From Chelatococcus caeni (GTDB lineage Bacteria > Pseudomonadota > Alphaproteobacteria > Rhizobiales > Beijerinckiaceae), in NCBI RefSeq assembly GCF_014196925.1, contig NZ_JACIEN010000001.1:1488001-1552000 (forward strand): DNA of 64,000 nucleotides, read 5' to 3'. The translations under genes and the position numbers were made by a program. Under the pieces are notes generated by a model, which saw only the letters and a list, made by a program, of their open reading frames with translations, searched no databases and was not told the origin of the DNA. Below are positions 1-8,041 of the stretch, one piece after another; position 1 is the stretch's first letter; each line of letters opens with the position of its first letter.

Positions 1-1399
1 TCGACGACATGCGCAGCAGCGAATCGAGATTGACGATCAGTGCGCCGCGCTCCCCGCGTGCGGCAACCGCGCCGAGCCTGATGCCGAAGTCCTCCGCCGG
101 GTCGGGTTTCAGCCCATAGAGCGAATCCGTGACCGGGAACGGCAGGGCGACGTGCGACAGCGAGAACACGTCGAAGGGATAGATCAGGCCGAGACCGCGC
201 ACGGTTTCGCTCGTCTGCCCCGCGTTCGTAGCCCGCTCGACGACCTCGCTCGAATCCTCGTCTGCATTCGTGATGATCGCCACCCGGAAGTTCCGTGGCG
301 GCGGCGGCAGAATGCGCGTCAGCACCGTGTCGGATGCCGAATTCAGCAAAGGTCCGAGCTTGGTCGACCGGTTCAGGTCGAACAGGACGAGCTCGCTGCC
401 ATTGGCCGGCAGATGCGCGTAAAGCGCCGTGATGACCGCCCGGGTGCTGACGGTGAAGTCCATCACCGACTGGAAGGTGATCACGGGGGCGAGATCATCG
501 AGACGGCGCGCGCGCGACAGGCGCACGATCTTTTGCTGCAGCGCCTGGGTCAGCAGGTGCGACTGGCGGGCGCCGTTCACCGGAAAGGAGTTGTACTTGA
601 AGGGATTGAACTCGGGCAGGATGCTCAGCCACGCCGCCTTGGCGAAAGCCGGCAGGATCGCCGGCAGGCCGGCGAGCCCGGCAAAGCGCGCAAAGGCCGT
701 GATGCCGATCATGGGCGAGATCAGAATGACGCGTTCCGGCCGCGCCAGCGTCGCGTCCTCGAGCGCTTCGAGGGCGTACATCAGGGCGAGTGCGCCGCCG
801 TTCGAGAAGCCGACGAGATGGAGCGGCGCATCGGCCGGCGCCCGCTTGCGCCCTTCCCTGACCGCAAGATGCGTCGCCGCCAGCCAGTCCTCCCACTCCG
901 CCTCGACGAGCCCGGCCGGCACCGTGCCGTGCCCCGGCAGCCGGATGGCGACGGCGACGAAGCCCCGATCGCGGTAATGGCGCGCGACGTGGCGCAGGCT
1001 GTAGGGAGAATCCGTTAGCCCGTGCAGGAAGATGGCGACGCCGACCGGCGTTCCCCGCGGCTCGAGGATGTAGGACCGGTTCCAGTCCTGGTCGAAGCGC
1101 CCGGGATAGATGGCGCTGCCGTCGAAATAGCGATTGACCGGAATGCGTTCGTCGGGCGCGAGCTTCTTCGTCACCTCCTCACGCACATAGGCGAAGGCGG
1201 CCTCCTCCGCCCGCAGGTAGTCGTCCCAGGAGGCGTGTTCGAGCTGCTTGGGAGAAAGTTCGTCCGGGATCGCGGTATGCCAGGGCTCGAGCGAGGGCCC
1301 TCGCTGGGTGTCGTAGATGCGCAGCGCCAGCAGGGACAGCGCGGCAACGAGGAGGATGACGGCTCCTCGTCTCAACGTCCTGGCGATGAAGCCGCGCAT
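1..1399 (-). CDS. alpha/beta hydrolase (lipase/esterase-like), C-terminus outside window
   Basis: Reads leftward and is still open at base 1, so about 466 residues are visible and the end is missing. The ATG at 1399 gives a short basic start and one hydrophobic segment (about residues 12-26), which suggests a membrane-anchored or exported enzyme. HGLTDSPYSL near residue 126 looks like the oxyanion loop. GFSNGG places the likely nucleophile at Ser199. Both are hallmarks of serine hydrolases with the alpha/beta fold. The substrate cannot be read from the sequence. It is longer than common esterases. The MFS carrier gene lies about 120 bases upstream in the same direction and may share a transcript. 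Confidence 0.8.
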   Translation of the reverse strand, partial: MRGFIARTLRRGAVILLVAALSLLALRIYDTQRGPSLEPWHTAIPDELSPKQLEHASWDDYLRAEEAAFAYVREEVTKKLAPDERIPVNRYFDGSAIYPGRFDQDWNRSYILEPRGTPVGVAIFLHGLTDSPYSLRHVARHYRDRGFVAVAIRLPGHGTVPAGLVEAEWEDWLAATHLAVREGRKRAPADAPLHLVGFSNGGALALMYALEALEDATLARPERVILISPMIGITAFARFAGLAGLPAILPAFAKAAWLSILPEFNPFKYNSFPVNGARQSHLLTQALQQKIVRLSRARRLDDLAPVITFQSVMDFTVSTRAVITALYAHLPANGSELVLFDLNRSTKLGPLLNSASDTVLTRILPPPPRNFRVAIITNADEDSSEVVERATNAGQTSETVRGLGLIYPFDVFSLSHVALPFPVTDSLYGLKPDPAEDFGIRLGAVAARGERGALIVNLDSLLRMSS

Positions 1400-1517
1400 C
1401 TGCCCCCCACTTCGCGCCGCCAGGGCCGGCCAGCGGTGCTGTCTTCCGCCGGAGTTTAGTCCAGCATCCGCACTTCGGGAACAATCGCGCTCTGGATGCC
1501 TGGAACGGCCGCGCTCC

Positions 1518-2756
1518 TCAGAATGAAGGGTTTGAAGCCGCTTGCAGCCTCGGCCTCGCCTTCAGCATCAGCCAGCCGACGATGGCGAGATTGACCAGGT
1601 TCCAGGCGAGGCCGTTCAGGAAGGCCATGCGGTAGGATGCGAAGAGATCGAAGATCAGCCCCGAGACATAGCCGCCGAAGGCCATGCCGACGATGGTCGC
1701 CGACATGACGATGCCGATGCGCATGCCGGCTTCCCTCGGTGGCAGGTAGTCCCGGATGATGACCGCATACATCGGCACGATGCCGCCCTGGAACAGGCCG
1801 AAGATGCCGGTGACGATATAGAGCGAGCTCAGCCCGTCGAACCAGAGGTAGAGGAAGAGCGCCAGTCCCTGCATCAGCGAGCCGAGCGCCAGGGTCGCCG
1901 CTCCGCCGATCCGGTCCGCGACGAAGCCGGACCCGATCCGGCTGACGATGCCGAGGAAGAGCATCAGGGACAGCATTTCGGCGCCGCGCGCGACGCCGTA
2001 GCCCAGATCGCCGCAATAGGCGACGATATGGACCTGCGGCATCGCCATGGCGACGCAGCAGCAGAAGCCCGCGACCGCGAGCAGCCCCTGCAGCTGGTTC
2101 GGCGACAGTCCGAGGTCACCCCGCGCGCCGGCGCTCGATATCTCGGCCGCCGCCAGCGTCTCGGCCGCGGGCCGCCGGCGGAAGAACAGCGCGAGCGGCA
2201 GCATCACGGCGAGCGCCACGACACCGATGCCGATATGCGTGGCGCGCCAGCCGTGGCTTTGAAGGCCCCAGGTGATCACCTGCGGCCAGATCACGCCGGC
2301 GAGATAGCTGCCGGAAGCGCCGAATACGACCGCAAGCCCGCGATGCCGACGAAACCAATGCGACAGGTCCGCGATGAGCGGTGCAAATCCCGCGCCGCCG
2401 CCGATGCCGATCAGCAGACCATGCGCCAGAGCGAAGTGCCAGAGGGTGCTCGATAGTCCGGCCAGGACATAGCCCGTCCCGAGCAGGACAGCCCCGCTCA
2501 CGATCGGCACCACGATGCCGTAGCGATCGGCGATGCGGCCCATCACGATATTGCCGAAGCCGAAGCCGAGCATCACGCAGGTATAGGGCAGCGAGGCACC
2601 CGCCCGCAGCGTGCCGAACTCCGCCTGAACGGTCGGCAGCACCACGACGACCGACCAGGTACCGACACAGGCGACGGTCCCGAGCAGGAGCGACAGCGCC
2701 AGCCGCAGCCAGGAATAAGCGGAATCCGGCGCATAGCGCTGCTCTTGGGGCGTCAT
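1518..2756 (-). CDS. MFS transporter, 412 aa
   Basis: A 12-helix major facilitator superfamily carrier. The segment with MGRIADRYG after helix 2 matches the loop 2-3 signature of the family, and hydrophobic segments run through the whole protein. I chose the ATG at 2756 because GAGGA sits a few bases upstream and the protein then begins just before the first helix; a start at 2831 would add a Cys- and Arg-rich tail that does not look like transporter sequence. The layout resembles the monocarboxylate/oxalate-formate type MFS proteins, but the substrate is not known. Confidence 0.85.
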   Translation of the reverse strand: MTPQEQRYAPDSAYSWLRLALSLLLGTVACVGTWSVVVVLPTVQAEFGTLRAGASLPYTCVMLGFGFGNIVMGRIADRYGIVVPIVSGAVLLGTGYVLAGLSSTLWHFALAHGLLIGIGGGAGFAPLIADLSHWFRRHRGLAVVFGASGSYLAGVIWPQVITWGLQSHGWRATHIGIGVVALAVMLPLALFFRRRPAAETLAAAEISSAGARGDLGLSPNQLQGLLAVAGFCCCVAMAMPQVHIVAYCGDLGYGVARGAEMLSLMLFLGIVSRIGSGFVADRIGGAATLALGSLMQGLALFLYLWFDGLSSLYIVTGIFGLFQGGIVPMYAVIIRDYLPPREAGMRIGIVMSATIVGMAFGGYVSGLIFDLFASYRMAFLNGLAWNLVNLAIVGWLMLKARPRLQAASNPSF

Positions 2757-3151
2757 GTTTCCTCGATGGCCGCTTTCGCAGAACGGTCTCTCAGCTGCGC
2801 CAATGATTAGGCACCGGCACCGGGCGGACAAGCGCGTTTGCCGCAGCGGTGCACGGCGTCAGCAGCAGGGCGACGTCGATCGGCGGCCACGTCGGACAGC
2901 CCGGGGAGCTTCTCGGTCAGGAGCTCGGCCTGAAGTTCAAGGCCCGTGCGGGGCGCCGCAGACGTGTCGCCCCCTCGCCACGCAGTAGCCTACCGTATCT
3001 TACGCTCCGGTCCGGCGCACACGGCTTAAGATCAACCCGTTCGATCATCAGGTCCCCTGAAGGCAGGCGGGGACATGAGCAGCCAGGGAATTGAGCGCCG
3101 GTCGATGGTTCGGTCCAAAGCCTGCGAGGAATCGATGATGGAGACGCCCCA
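2757..3151. other. intergenic region, 395 bases
   Basis: Lies between the divergent MFS gene and the exported-protein gene at 3152. Reading frames across it have shadow-like composition and no recognisable domain. Its one clear feature is the 98-base element at 2975-3072, which recurs near 20.4 kb. Confidence 0.6.
2975..3072 (+). repeat. 98-base intergenic element, copy 1
   Basis: Aligns without gaps to 20401-20498, with about 81 of 98 bases identical by hand count. The shared core includes ACCGTATCTTACG and GGTCCGGCGCA. The right end carries CCCCTGAAG followed by GCGGGG, which can fold into a short stem. Both copies end 80-100 bases before a gene for a small exported protein (3152 and 20597), in the same orientation, so a shared promoter or leader role is the simplest reading. 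Confidence 0.75.
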
Positions 3152-3820
3152 ATGCCGTCACGTAGAATTCTCATCCCGATAATATTCTCGCTGTCGGTGT
3201 TTTCGCTTGGTGCCGCTTTTGCACAAGAGCCTCCGAACGCGATCACGGCTCCGGCGAGCAAGACCATCGGCACCGGCAAGCCAAGGATGGAGCCGGCCCT
3301 CATCGTCATGAACGCGAAAGGCGCGCGCCTCGAAGGCGACAAGCTCGTCCTCACGGGGATTTCACCCAACGCGATCATGTTTGCGGATCGTCCGGTCCGC
3401 GCCGCGGGCCATGCCTCGACGAGCACTCTTCTCGAAGAATGGACGCCCGACACCGGCAGCTTTGCCAAGGACCCGCCGAACGCGACCGTTTCGGTTCTGA
3501 ATGGCCGTGAGGACTCGGTAATCGACGCCGTGGTGACGCTGACCTCACCGAAGCTCGATGGGGATACGCTGACTTTTGACGTCGCAGTCCTGGAGGGGGA
3601 TCTCTCCGGCGGCGACGGGCCGGCATCCGTGTTCATCGACATCATCGGCTTGCCGTTCACGCCGTTATCCTTTGCCGGCGCAGCTCGCCGCACCGCCTTC
3701 CGCGGAGCATGGTATGCAGGCGCGGCAGCGGGGGCAGCGGCAGCAGCCGCTCCCTATTATCATTATCCTCCCTATTATCGCCCGCCCTGCGGGTACTATC
3801 CCTACCCGCCCTGCTACTGA
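3152..3820 (+). CDS. exported hypothetical protein with Ala/Tyr/Pro-rich tail
   Basis: 222 residues. A Sec signal peptide runs to about residue 25 (hydrophobic core, then A-F-A-Q). The middle is beta-rich and polar with no domain I recognise. From about residue 185 the sequence becomes low complexity: an Ala run followed by repeated Tyr-Pro pairs and two Cys residues near the end. The start has GGAGA about 8 bases upstream. The long conserved element at 2975-3072 lies in front of it, shared with the HdeA-like gene at 20597, which suggests common control. The gene is real by composition and signal peptide; its function is unknown. Confidence 0.7.
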   Translation: MPSRRILIPIIFSLSVFSLGAAFAQEPPNAITAPASKTIGTGKPRMEPALIVMNAKGARLEGDKLVLTGISPNAIMFADRPVRAAGHASTSTLLEEWTPDTGSFAKDPPNATVSVLNGREDSVIDAVVTLTSPKLDGDTLTFDVAVLEGDLSGGDGPASVFIDIIGLPFTPLSFAGAARRTAFRGAWYAGAAAGAAAAAAPYYHYPPYYRPPCGYYPYPPCY

Positions 3821-3992
3821 AGCAGCGGGAGCCGACGATGCCGGTGCGCTTCGAATGCACGCGCACCGGCTGGCCATTTGACGGGCTTGGCGGCCTTCCC
3901 TTCAGACGAACACAGCAGCCGCCATCGGATGATGGCGGTGCACGGCATTCCGGCAGAGCTGACAGCCTGCCTGAATACCGGGCCCGCAAGCG

Positions 3993-4505
3993 TCAAGCGG
4001 TGGCGCGGCGCGGCAGCTTCCAGCCCGGGCGCACGAAATGGCAGGTGTAGCCGCCCGGGTTGCGCTCGAGATAATCCTGATGCTCCGGCTCGGCCTCCCA
4101 GAAGTCACCCGCCGGCTCGAGTTCCGTAACGACCTTGCCCGGCCACAGGCCCGAGGCGTCCACATCGGCGATGGTGTCCTCGGCCACGCGTCGCTGCTCG
4201 TCCGACGTGTAGAATATCGCGGAGCGATAGCTCAGGCCGATGTCGTTCCCCTGCCGGTTCTTCGTGGTCGGGTCGTGAATCTGGAAGAAGAACTCCAGCA
4301 GTTCCCGGAAGCTCGTCGTCGTCGGATCGAACGTGATCTCGATCGCCTCGGCGTGCGTACCGTGGTTGCGGTAGGTCGCATTCGGCACGTCTCCGCCGGA
4401 ATACCCCACGCGTGTGGAGATGACACCAGGGAGGCGGCGGATGAGATCCTGCATGCCCCAGAAGCAGCCTCCGGCCAGGATGGCCTTCTCGGTTGCACTC
4501 GTCAT
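3993..4505 (-). CDS. msrA: peptide-methionine (S)-S-oxide reductase MsrA
   Basis: Reduces the S epimer of methionine sulfoxide in proteins using thioredoxin. GGCFWG near the N-terminus gives the catalytic Cys14. The GYSGG and EAIEITFDP segments and NPGGYTCHF with a likely resolving Cys (about 155) are typical of the family, as is the 170-residue length. There is no signal peptide, so it acts in the cytoplasm. The start codon overlaps the msrB stop (4502-4505), so the two are translationally coupled. Together they repair both epimers of oxidised methionine, which suits the neighbouring copper-stress genes. Confidence 0.95.
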   Translation of the reverse strand: MTSATEKAILAGGCFWGMQDLIRRLPGVISTRVGYSGGDVPNATYRNHGTHAEAIEITFDPTTTSFRELLEFFFQIHDPTTKNRQGNDIGLSYRSAIFYTSDEQRRVAEDTIADVDASGLWPGKVVTELEPAGDFWEAEPEHQDYLERNPGGYTCHFVRPGWKLPRRATA

Positions 4506-4960
4506 GGGCTTGTTCCCTTCTCTGCAAAAAGCTGCCGAAACGCGCCGTAACCCTCGCTCTCGAGGTCGTCGTAATGGACGAACCGCAGCGAGGCCGAGTT
4601 GATGCAGTAGCGCAGGCCGCCGGCTTCGGGCGGACCATCGGGAAACACGTGTCCCAGGTGACTGTCGCCATGGGCCGATCGCACCTCGGTGCGCACCATG
4701 CCGTGGCTCAAGTCGCGGCGCTCGATGACGTTTGCCGCATCCAGCGGCTTGACGAAGCTGGGCCAGCCGCTGCCGCTGTCGTACTTGTCGAACGAGGCGA
4801 ACAAGGGCTCGCCCGAGACGACGTCGACATAAAGCCCCGGCTCCTTGTTATCCCAGTACGCGTTGGCAAACGGCCGCTCGGTCCCGTCCTGCTGCGTCAC
4901 CCTGTACTGCTCCGGGCTCAGGCACGAAAGAGCCTCGGGATTCTTGTGATATGTCTTCAT
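4502..4960 (-). CDS. msrB: peptide-methionine (R)-S-oxide reductase MsrB
   Basis: Acts on the R epimer of methionine sulfoxide. GSGWPSF and [11 protein letters not shown], with catalytic Cys119, identify it; the 152-residue length is normal. The zinc-binding CxxC pairs seen in many MsrB proteins are absent, so it is the non-zinc form. It is the first gene of the msrB-msrA pair. The 157 bases upstream, shared with the divergent DUF305 gene, should contain its promoter. Confidence 0.95.
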   Translation of the reverse strand: MKTYHKNPEALSCLSPEQYRVTQQDGTERPFANAYWDNKEPGLYVDVVSGEPLFASFDKYDSGSGWPSFVKPLDAANVIERRDLSHGMVRTEVRSAHGDSHLGHVFPDGPPEAGGLRYCINSASLRFVHYDDLESEGYGAFRQLFAEKGTSP

Positions 4961-5117
4961 CCGCTATTCTCCTTCCCTTGCATGGGCGCCGTGGCCGACA
5001 GGCGAGCGGCACGTCGAGCGGCCCCGGGCGCCGCCTTTGTCGATCGAGGTGCCGCCATCAGGCGATGAGCGACCGAGCCTTGGCCCGTCCCCCACGGCCT
5101 CGCGGCGAGGAGGAACC

Positions 5118-5561
5118 ATGAACGCGCACTACGGCAAGCTTGCCATCAACCTCGCGATGAGCACGATCATCATGTATCTCGTGATGTTCGCGATGATCGA
5201 CAACCTCGGCGCATTCTTCAACAATCTGAACATGCTCTATATGGCGTTGATGATGGTCGCACCCATGGCCATCCTCATGCTGCTCCTCATGCGGTCGATG
5301 TATCCGAACAGAACGGCAAACCTGTTTCTCCACGCCTTCTTTGCCGTGGTGTTCATCGTGGCTTTCCTGTTCATCCGAGGGCAGACGGTGATTGGCGACG
5401 AGCAGTTCCTGCGGTCCATGATCCCGCACCACTCCGGCGCCATCCTGATGTGCCGCGAAGCGACCCTGACGGACCCGGAGATCATCGATCTGTGCCAGGC
5501 CATCATTCGCTCGCAGCGCGACGAGATCGAGCAGATGGAGCGAATTCTCGCGCGCTACTGA
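5118..5561 (+). CDS. DUF305 family membrane protein
   Basis: 147 residues. Three hydrophobic helices (about residues 10-30, 38-56, 65-82) are followed by a soluble DUF305 segment with MIPHHSGAILMC and a helical C-terminus. The paired His residues and Met/Cys are the conserved core of this family, which is often found beside copper-resistance genes and is thought to bind metal. The ATG at 5118 has a strong GAGGAGG upstream. It is divergent from msrBA. Confidence 0.85.
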   Translation: MNAHYGKLAINLAMSTIIMYLVMFAMIDNLGAFFNNLNMLYMALMMVAPMAILMLLLMRSMYPNRTANLFLHAFFAVVFIVAFLFIRGQTVIGDEQFLRSMIPHHSGAILMCREATLTDPEIIDLCQAIIRSQRDEIEQMERILARY

Positions 5562-5600
5562 CGCGCATTACCCGACCGACGCTGTCCGTCCGAGCGGAGA

Positions 5601-5614
5601 TTGACGTGGATCAA
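5601..5614 (+). promoter_or_regulatory. FNR/FixK-type box
   Basis: TTGACGTGGATCAA matches the TTGAY-N4-RTCAA consensus of FNR, FixK and Dnr regulators. It lies 79 bases before the small membrane protein gene at 5693, a usual distance for an activator site under low oxygen. No fnr/fixK gene is in the window. Confidence 0.6.
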
Positions 5615-5692
5615 TGCAGGGAGATCCGCGCAGAGCGTTCACTGGAGCGCTGAAAAAGCGAACATTGCCCCCCATGCTGATGGAGAACGACG

Positions 5693-5998
5693 ATGGTCAA
5701 CTCCATTCTTCACGTTCGCAGCAACGGCCTGTCGCCCCCGGCAATTCACGTTTCGGTTCCCGCGGCTGCGGCCACGCTCGCGAGCTTCGTTCTGATCTCG
5801 TTCTGGCTGTGCATGCTGCTTGGTCTGGTTGCTCCTGATTGGGGGCTTCACCGGCCGTGGCTGCAGTTCTATCTCGGCCTGTCGGGCTTCGATCTCCGCA
5901 GTCTTGCCCTCGGCACCGTTCAGAGCATCGCCTTCGGTCTCTACGCCGGGGCCGCTATCGCATTGTTGTTCAACGTCTTCAGCCGGCGACTGGGATAG
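5693..5998 (+). CDS. small membrane protein, 101 aa
   Basis: Two hydrophobic helices (about residues 24-46 and 74-94) separated by a Trp-containing loop. The topology and the pattern near the C-terminus resemble DUF5676-type proteins that often sit beside DUF305 and copper genes, but this is a weak resemblance. GGAGAACG precedes the ATG. An FNR/FixK-type box at 5601-5614 suggests expression at low oxygen. Function unknown. Confidence 0.65.
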   Translation: MVNSILHVRSNGLSPPAIHVSVPAAAATLASFVLISFWLCMLLGLVAPDWGLHRPWLQFYLGLSGFDLRSLALGTVQSIAFGLYAGAAIALLFNVFSRRLG

Positions 5999-6174
5999 AG
6001 GCCAGCATGGCATCCCGCCGGGCGCGTCGGCGGCTCTTGCCGGGAGGCGCTTCAGTGTCCGGCGCTCTCCTTTCTTCGGCACGGTCCTCATAATTCATCC
6101 ATACTGGAGAAACGGCCGTTCGCCGCGACCGACGCCTTGGGCGCGTCGATGGTCGCTTCAGAAGGAGAACCGCC

Positions 6175-6798
6175 ATGAAGCCAGCCACTTATGCTGCCGT
6201 TCTCATCGCCATCACCGCGCCGGCGGCAGCCCAGGTGCAACCCCGGACGCCGCCGGACCATGTGCCGATGGCGCAGATGATGCAGAACATGCCGCAGGGC
6301 GGCATGGGCATGATGCAGCCCGGCATGCGCGGCGGCATGATGGGCCGCTTTTCGGCGGAAGACATGAGCGCCTTCGCCGATGCCCATATCGCCGCATTGA
6401 AAGCCGGCTTGAAGCTGTCAGCCGATCAGGAACGGCTTTGGCCCCCGATCGAGGAAGCCATGCGTGAGCTTTCACGTCTGCACCTTTCGCGCATGCAGGC
6501 GATGCGCCAGAACCGGCAGACGATGATGCGCGATCCCATCGCCGGGCTCCGCAGCATGGCCGATGCCATGAGCCAGGGAGCGGACGGGATGCGGAAGCTC
6601 GCGGACGCCGCGGCCCCGCTCTATGAAACTCTGGACGAGGCCCAGAAGCGGCGGCTGCGGGTTCTCGTCCGTTTCGGCCCGCGCGGGATGATGGGAGCCG
6701 GCATGATGGGCGGCGGCATGATGGGTGGCCCCCGCATGATGATGCGCGGCTGGTCGGGCGGCAGCGACTCGGGCGACGGCGACGAGGATGACCGCTGA
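6175..6798 (+). CDS. Met-rich Spy/CpxP-like periplasmic protein
   Basis: 207 residues. A short signal peptide ends at about A-A-A-Q (residue 20). A Met/Gly-rich stretch follows (repeats such as GGMGMMQPGM), then a helical LTxxQ-type region around residues 75-160 (LKLSADQERLW) as in Spy/CpxP chaperones, then a second Met/Gly-rich stretch and an acidic tail. Clustered Met residues can bind Cu(I). The position between DUF305 and a CopZ-like gene supports a periplasmic copper-stress role. GAAGGAGAAC precedes the ATG. Confidence 0.75.
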   Translation: MKPATYAAVLIAITAPAAAQVQPRTPPDHVPMAQMMQNMPQGGMGMMQPGMRGGMMGRFSAEDMSAFADAHIAALKAGLKLSADQERLWPPIEEAMRELSRLHLSRMQAMRQNRQTMMRDPIAGLRSMADAMSQGADGMRKLADAAAPLYETLDEAQKRRLRVLVRFGPRGMMGAGMMGGGMMGGPRMMMRGWSGGSDSGDGDEDDR

Positions 6799-6835
6799 AT
6801 TGAAATTGCGACTGGCCGGCGAGGACGGCTCTTGA

Positions 6836-6854
6836 CCTTCCCATGGTGGGAAGG
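6836..6854 (+). promoter_or_regulatory. CueR/HmrR-type copper operator and promoter
   Basis: CCTTCCC-ATGGT-GGGAAGG is a perfect 7-base inverted repeat beginning inside a TTGACC -35 box (6832-6837). MerR-family copper sensors use exactly this arrangement, an operator in an overlong spacer of about 19 bases. The -10 is poor (CAGGAAT). It lies about 40 bases before the CopZ-like gene, so that gene is probably switched on by Cu(I) or Ag(I). Confidence 0.75.
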
Positions 6855-6895
6855 GGCAGGAATGGCGCATGGTCCCCGAAGCGGAGAGCGAATCC

Positions 6896-7153
6896 ATGTG
6901 CGGGTGCAATGCCCATCAGTCGCAAACGAACCTCGTCCCGGAGCCCGGCCGTGAGGCCCTGAGCCTGCGGGTGGAGGACATGACCTGCGGCCACTGTGCC
7001 GCCGCCATCAAGACCGCCATCGAGACGCGCCTGCCGGGTACGCAGGTCGAGACGAACACTGCCTCCCGGCTCGTTTCCGTCCGAGGCGGAACGGACCTGG
7101 CGGCGATCAAGGCGCTCGTGATCGAGGCGGGCTACACCCCGTCCACGGTCTGA
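6896..7153 (+). CDS. heavy-metal-associated (HMA) copper chaperone, CopZ-like
   Basis: 85 residues with one HMA domain. MTCGHC gives the metal-binding pair Cys31 and Cys34, and the fold ends with the usual EAGYTP motif. An extra N-terminal CGC-x-A-H segment could also bind metal. I chose ATG 6896 because GGAGAG lies 8 bases upstream; an in-frame ATG at 6869 would add nine residues. HMA proteins of this size carry Cu(I) to P-type ATPases in the cytoplasm. No such ATPase is in the window. The copper-type operator just upstream supports the role. Confidence 0.88.
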   Translation: MCGCNAHQSQTNLVPEPGREALSLRVEDMTCGHCAAAIKTAIETRLPGTQVETNTASRLVSVRGGTDLAAIKALVIEAGYTPSTV

Positions 7154-7163
7154 GGCAGCCCTT

Positions 7164-7188
7164 GCCCGCCCCGGTTTTCCGGGCGGGC
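7164..7188 (+). terminator. GC-rich hairpin after the CopZ-like gene
   Basis: GCCCGCCCCGG-TTTT-CCGGGCGGGC forms a strong stem with one bulged base, 11 bases after the stop codon at 7153. There is no T-run after it, so it may be a weak or Rho-assisted terminator. Confidence 0.45.
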
Positions 7189-7206
7189 GAAGTATCCAGC
7201 CTTGCC

Positions 7207-7671
7207 ATGGCCAAGATCGCGCTTATCGTTCATCCGATGCTGCAGGCATTTCGCAGATTGGTGATTCTCATCGCCGCCCTCGCCTTCTCGGCGACGAGCG
7301 TCGGCTGGGGCTATGCCAATACGCCCGGACAAATGCCTGCAGCAGGAGGCGCTGTGGCGGAGACGCCGCGGCATGCGCACGTTCATCACGGCCATGGCCA
7401 GGATGCCGACAGCGATCACGGCCCGGCCGCCGGCCAGGCCTGCCCCGCCACGAACGACGGCTCGTGCAAACCCGAGAGGCACCAGGGCGCTGGCATGAAC
7501 TGCTGCGCCCTCGCCTGCCATGTCGCCATACCGCCGGCCGTTTGCACGCCGTCTCCGCACAGGATCGTCGGCGCCATCGAGCCGGCCTTCTTTCGCGTCG
7601 GCATCAAGGAAGCCCTCGCGGCACGCCTCGAGCGGCCGCCGAGATCGATGAGCGCGCAAGCGTCGGCCTGA
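7207..7671 (+). CDS. His/Cys-rich exported protein, CopL/DUF2946-like
   Basis: 154 residues from ATG 7207. In-frame starts at 7162 and 7240 are possible. A hydrophobic signal segment (LVILIAALAFSATSV) is followed by a His-rich stretch (HAHVHHGHGQD) and a Cys cluster with CPATNDGSC and NCCALACH. The pattern recalls the small CopL/DUF2946 proteins near copper operons, which bind metal outside the cytoplasm. I cannot assign it firmly. It lies between the copper chaperone and the OMF/oxidase genes. Confidence 0.6.
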   Translation: MAKIALIVHPMLQAFRRLVILIAALAFSATSVGWGYANTPGQMPAAGGAVAETPRHAHVHHGHGQDADSDHGPAAGQACPATNDGSCKPERHQGAGMNCCALACHVAIPPAVCTPSPHRIVGAIEPAFFRVGIKEALAARLERPPRSMSAQASA

Positions 7672-7822
7672 TTCCGGCACCGGACCACAAGCGGTCCACC
7701 ACATTCCCCGGATCCTGGCCGACCTCTTTCGCCGGTAGCCGTATCACGTGCTGTCGTTGAGCGAGCGGTTCGTGGCGCGCCCGCGCCACCCGCGCCCGCG
7801 TCGGCCTGTCCGAGGTCCAATC

Positions 7823-8041
7823 ATGAAAGCCTTTTTTGCGACGGCTTGCGCCGTCCTCCTGTCCGCATGTTCCGGCCCCCCTCCCATCACGGCGGGTGCC
7901 GATCCGGCCGATCCCGGCGCGCGGGTGCCGCCCCTGCGCTACGTGCCGGTGACGGCCGGCACGGCCGATTACCAGCCCGTCGCACCCCGGGCGTGGTCCA
8001 GGAGCAACGAGAGCGTCGCTCCCCGCGGGAGGAGCGAATGA
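7823..8041 (+). CDS. small lipoprotein, 72 aa
   Basis: A signal peptide ends in the lipobox LLSAC, so Cys17 or thereabouts should be lipidated. The mature part is short, Pro-rich and ends in polar sequence. Its TGA overlaps the ATG of the TolC-like gene (8038-8041), indicating coupled translation. The mature segment with TADYQPV resembles the start of the mature multicopper oxidase downstream (GPDYQPVV), perhaps by chance. Function unknown. Confidence 0.65.
   Translation: MKAFFATACAVLLSACSGPPPITAGADPADPGARVPPLRYVPVTAGTADYQPVAPRAWSRSNESVAPRGRSE

Noticed and set aside
152-1018. Long plus-strand reading frame over the left-edge hydrolase
   Set aside because: Its Arg/Asp/His-rich composition is that of a complement shadow. 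The minus-strand frame has hydrolase motifs.
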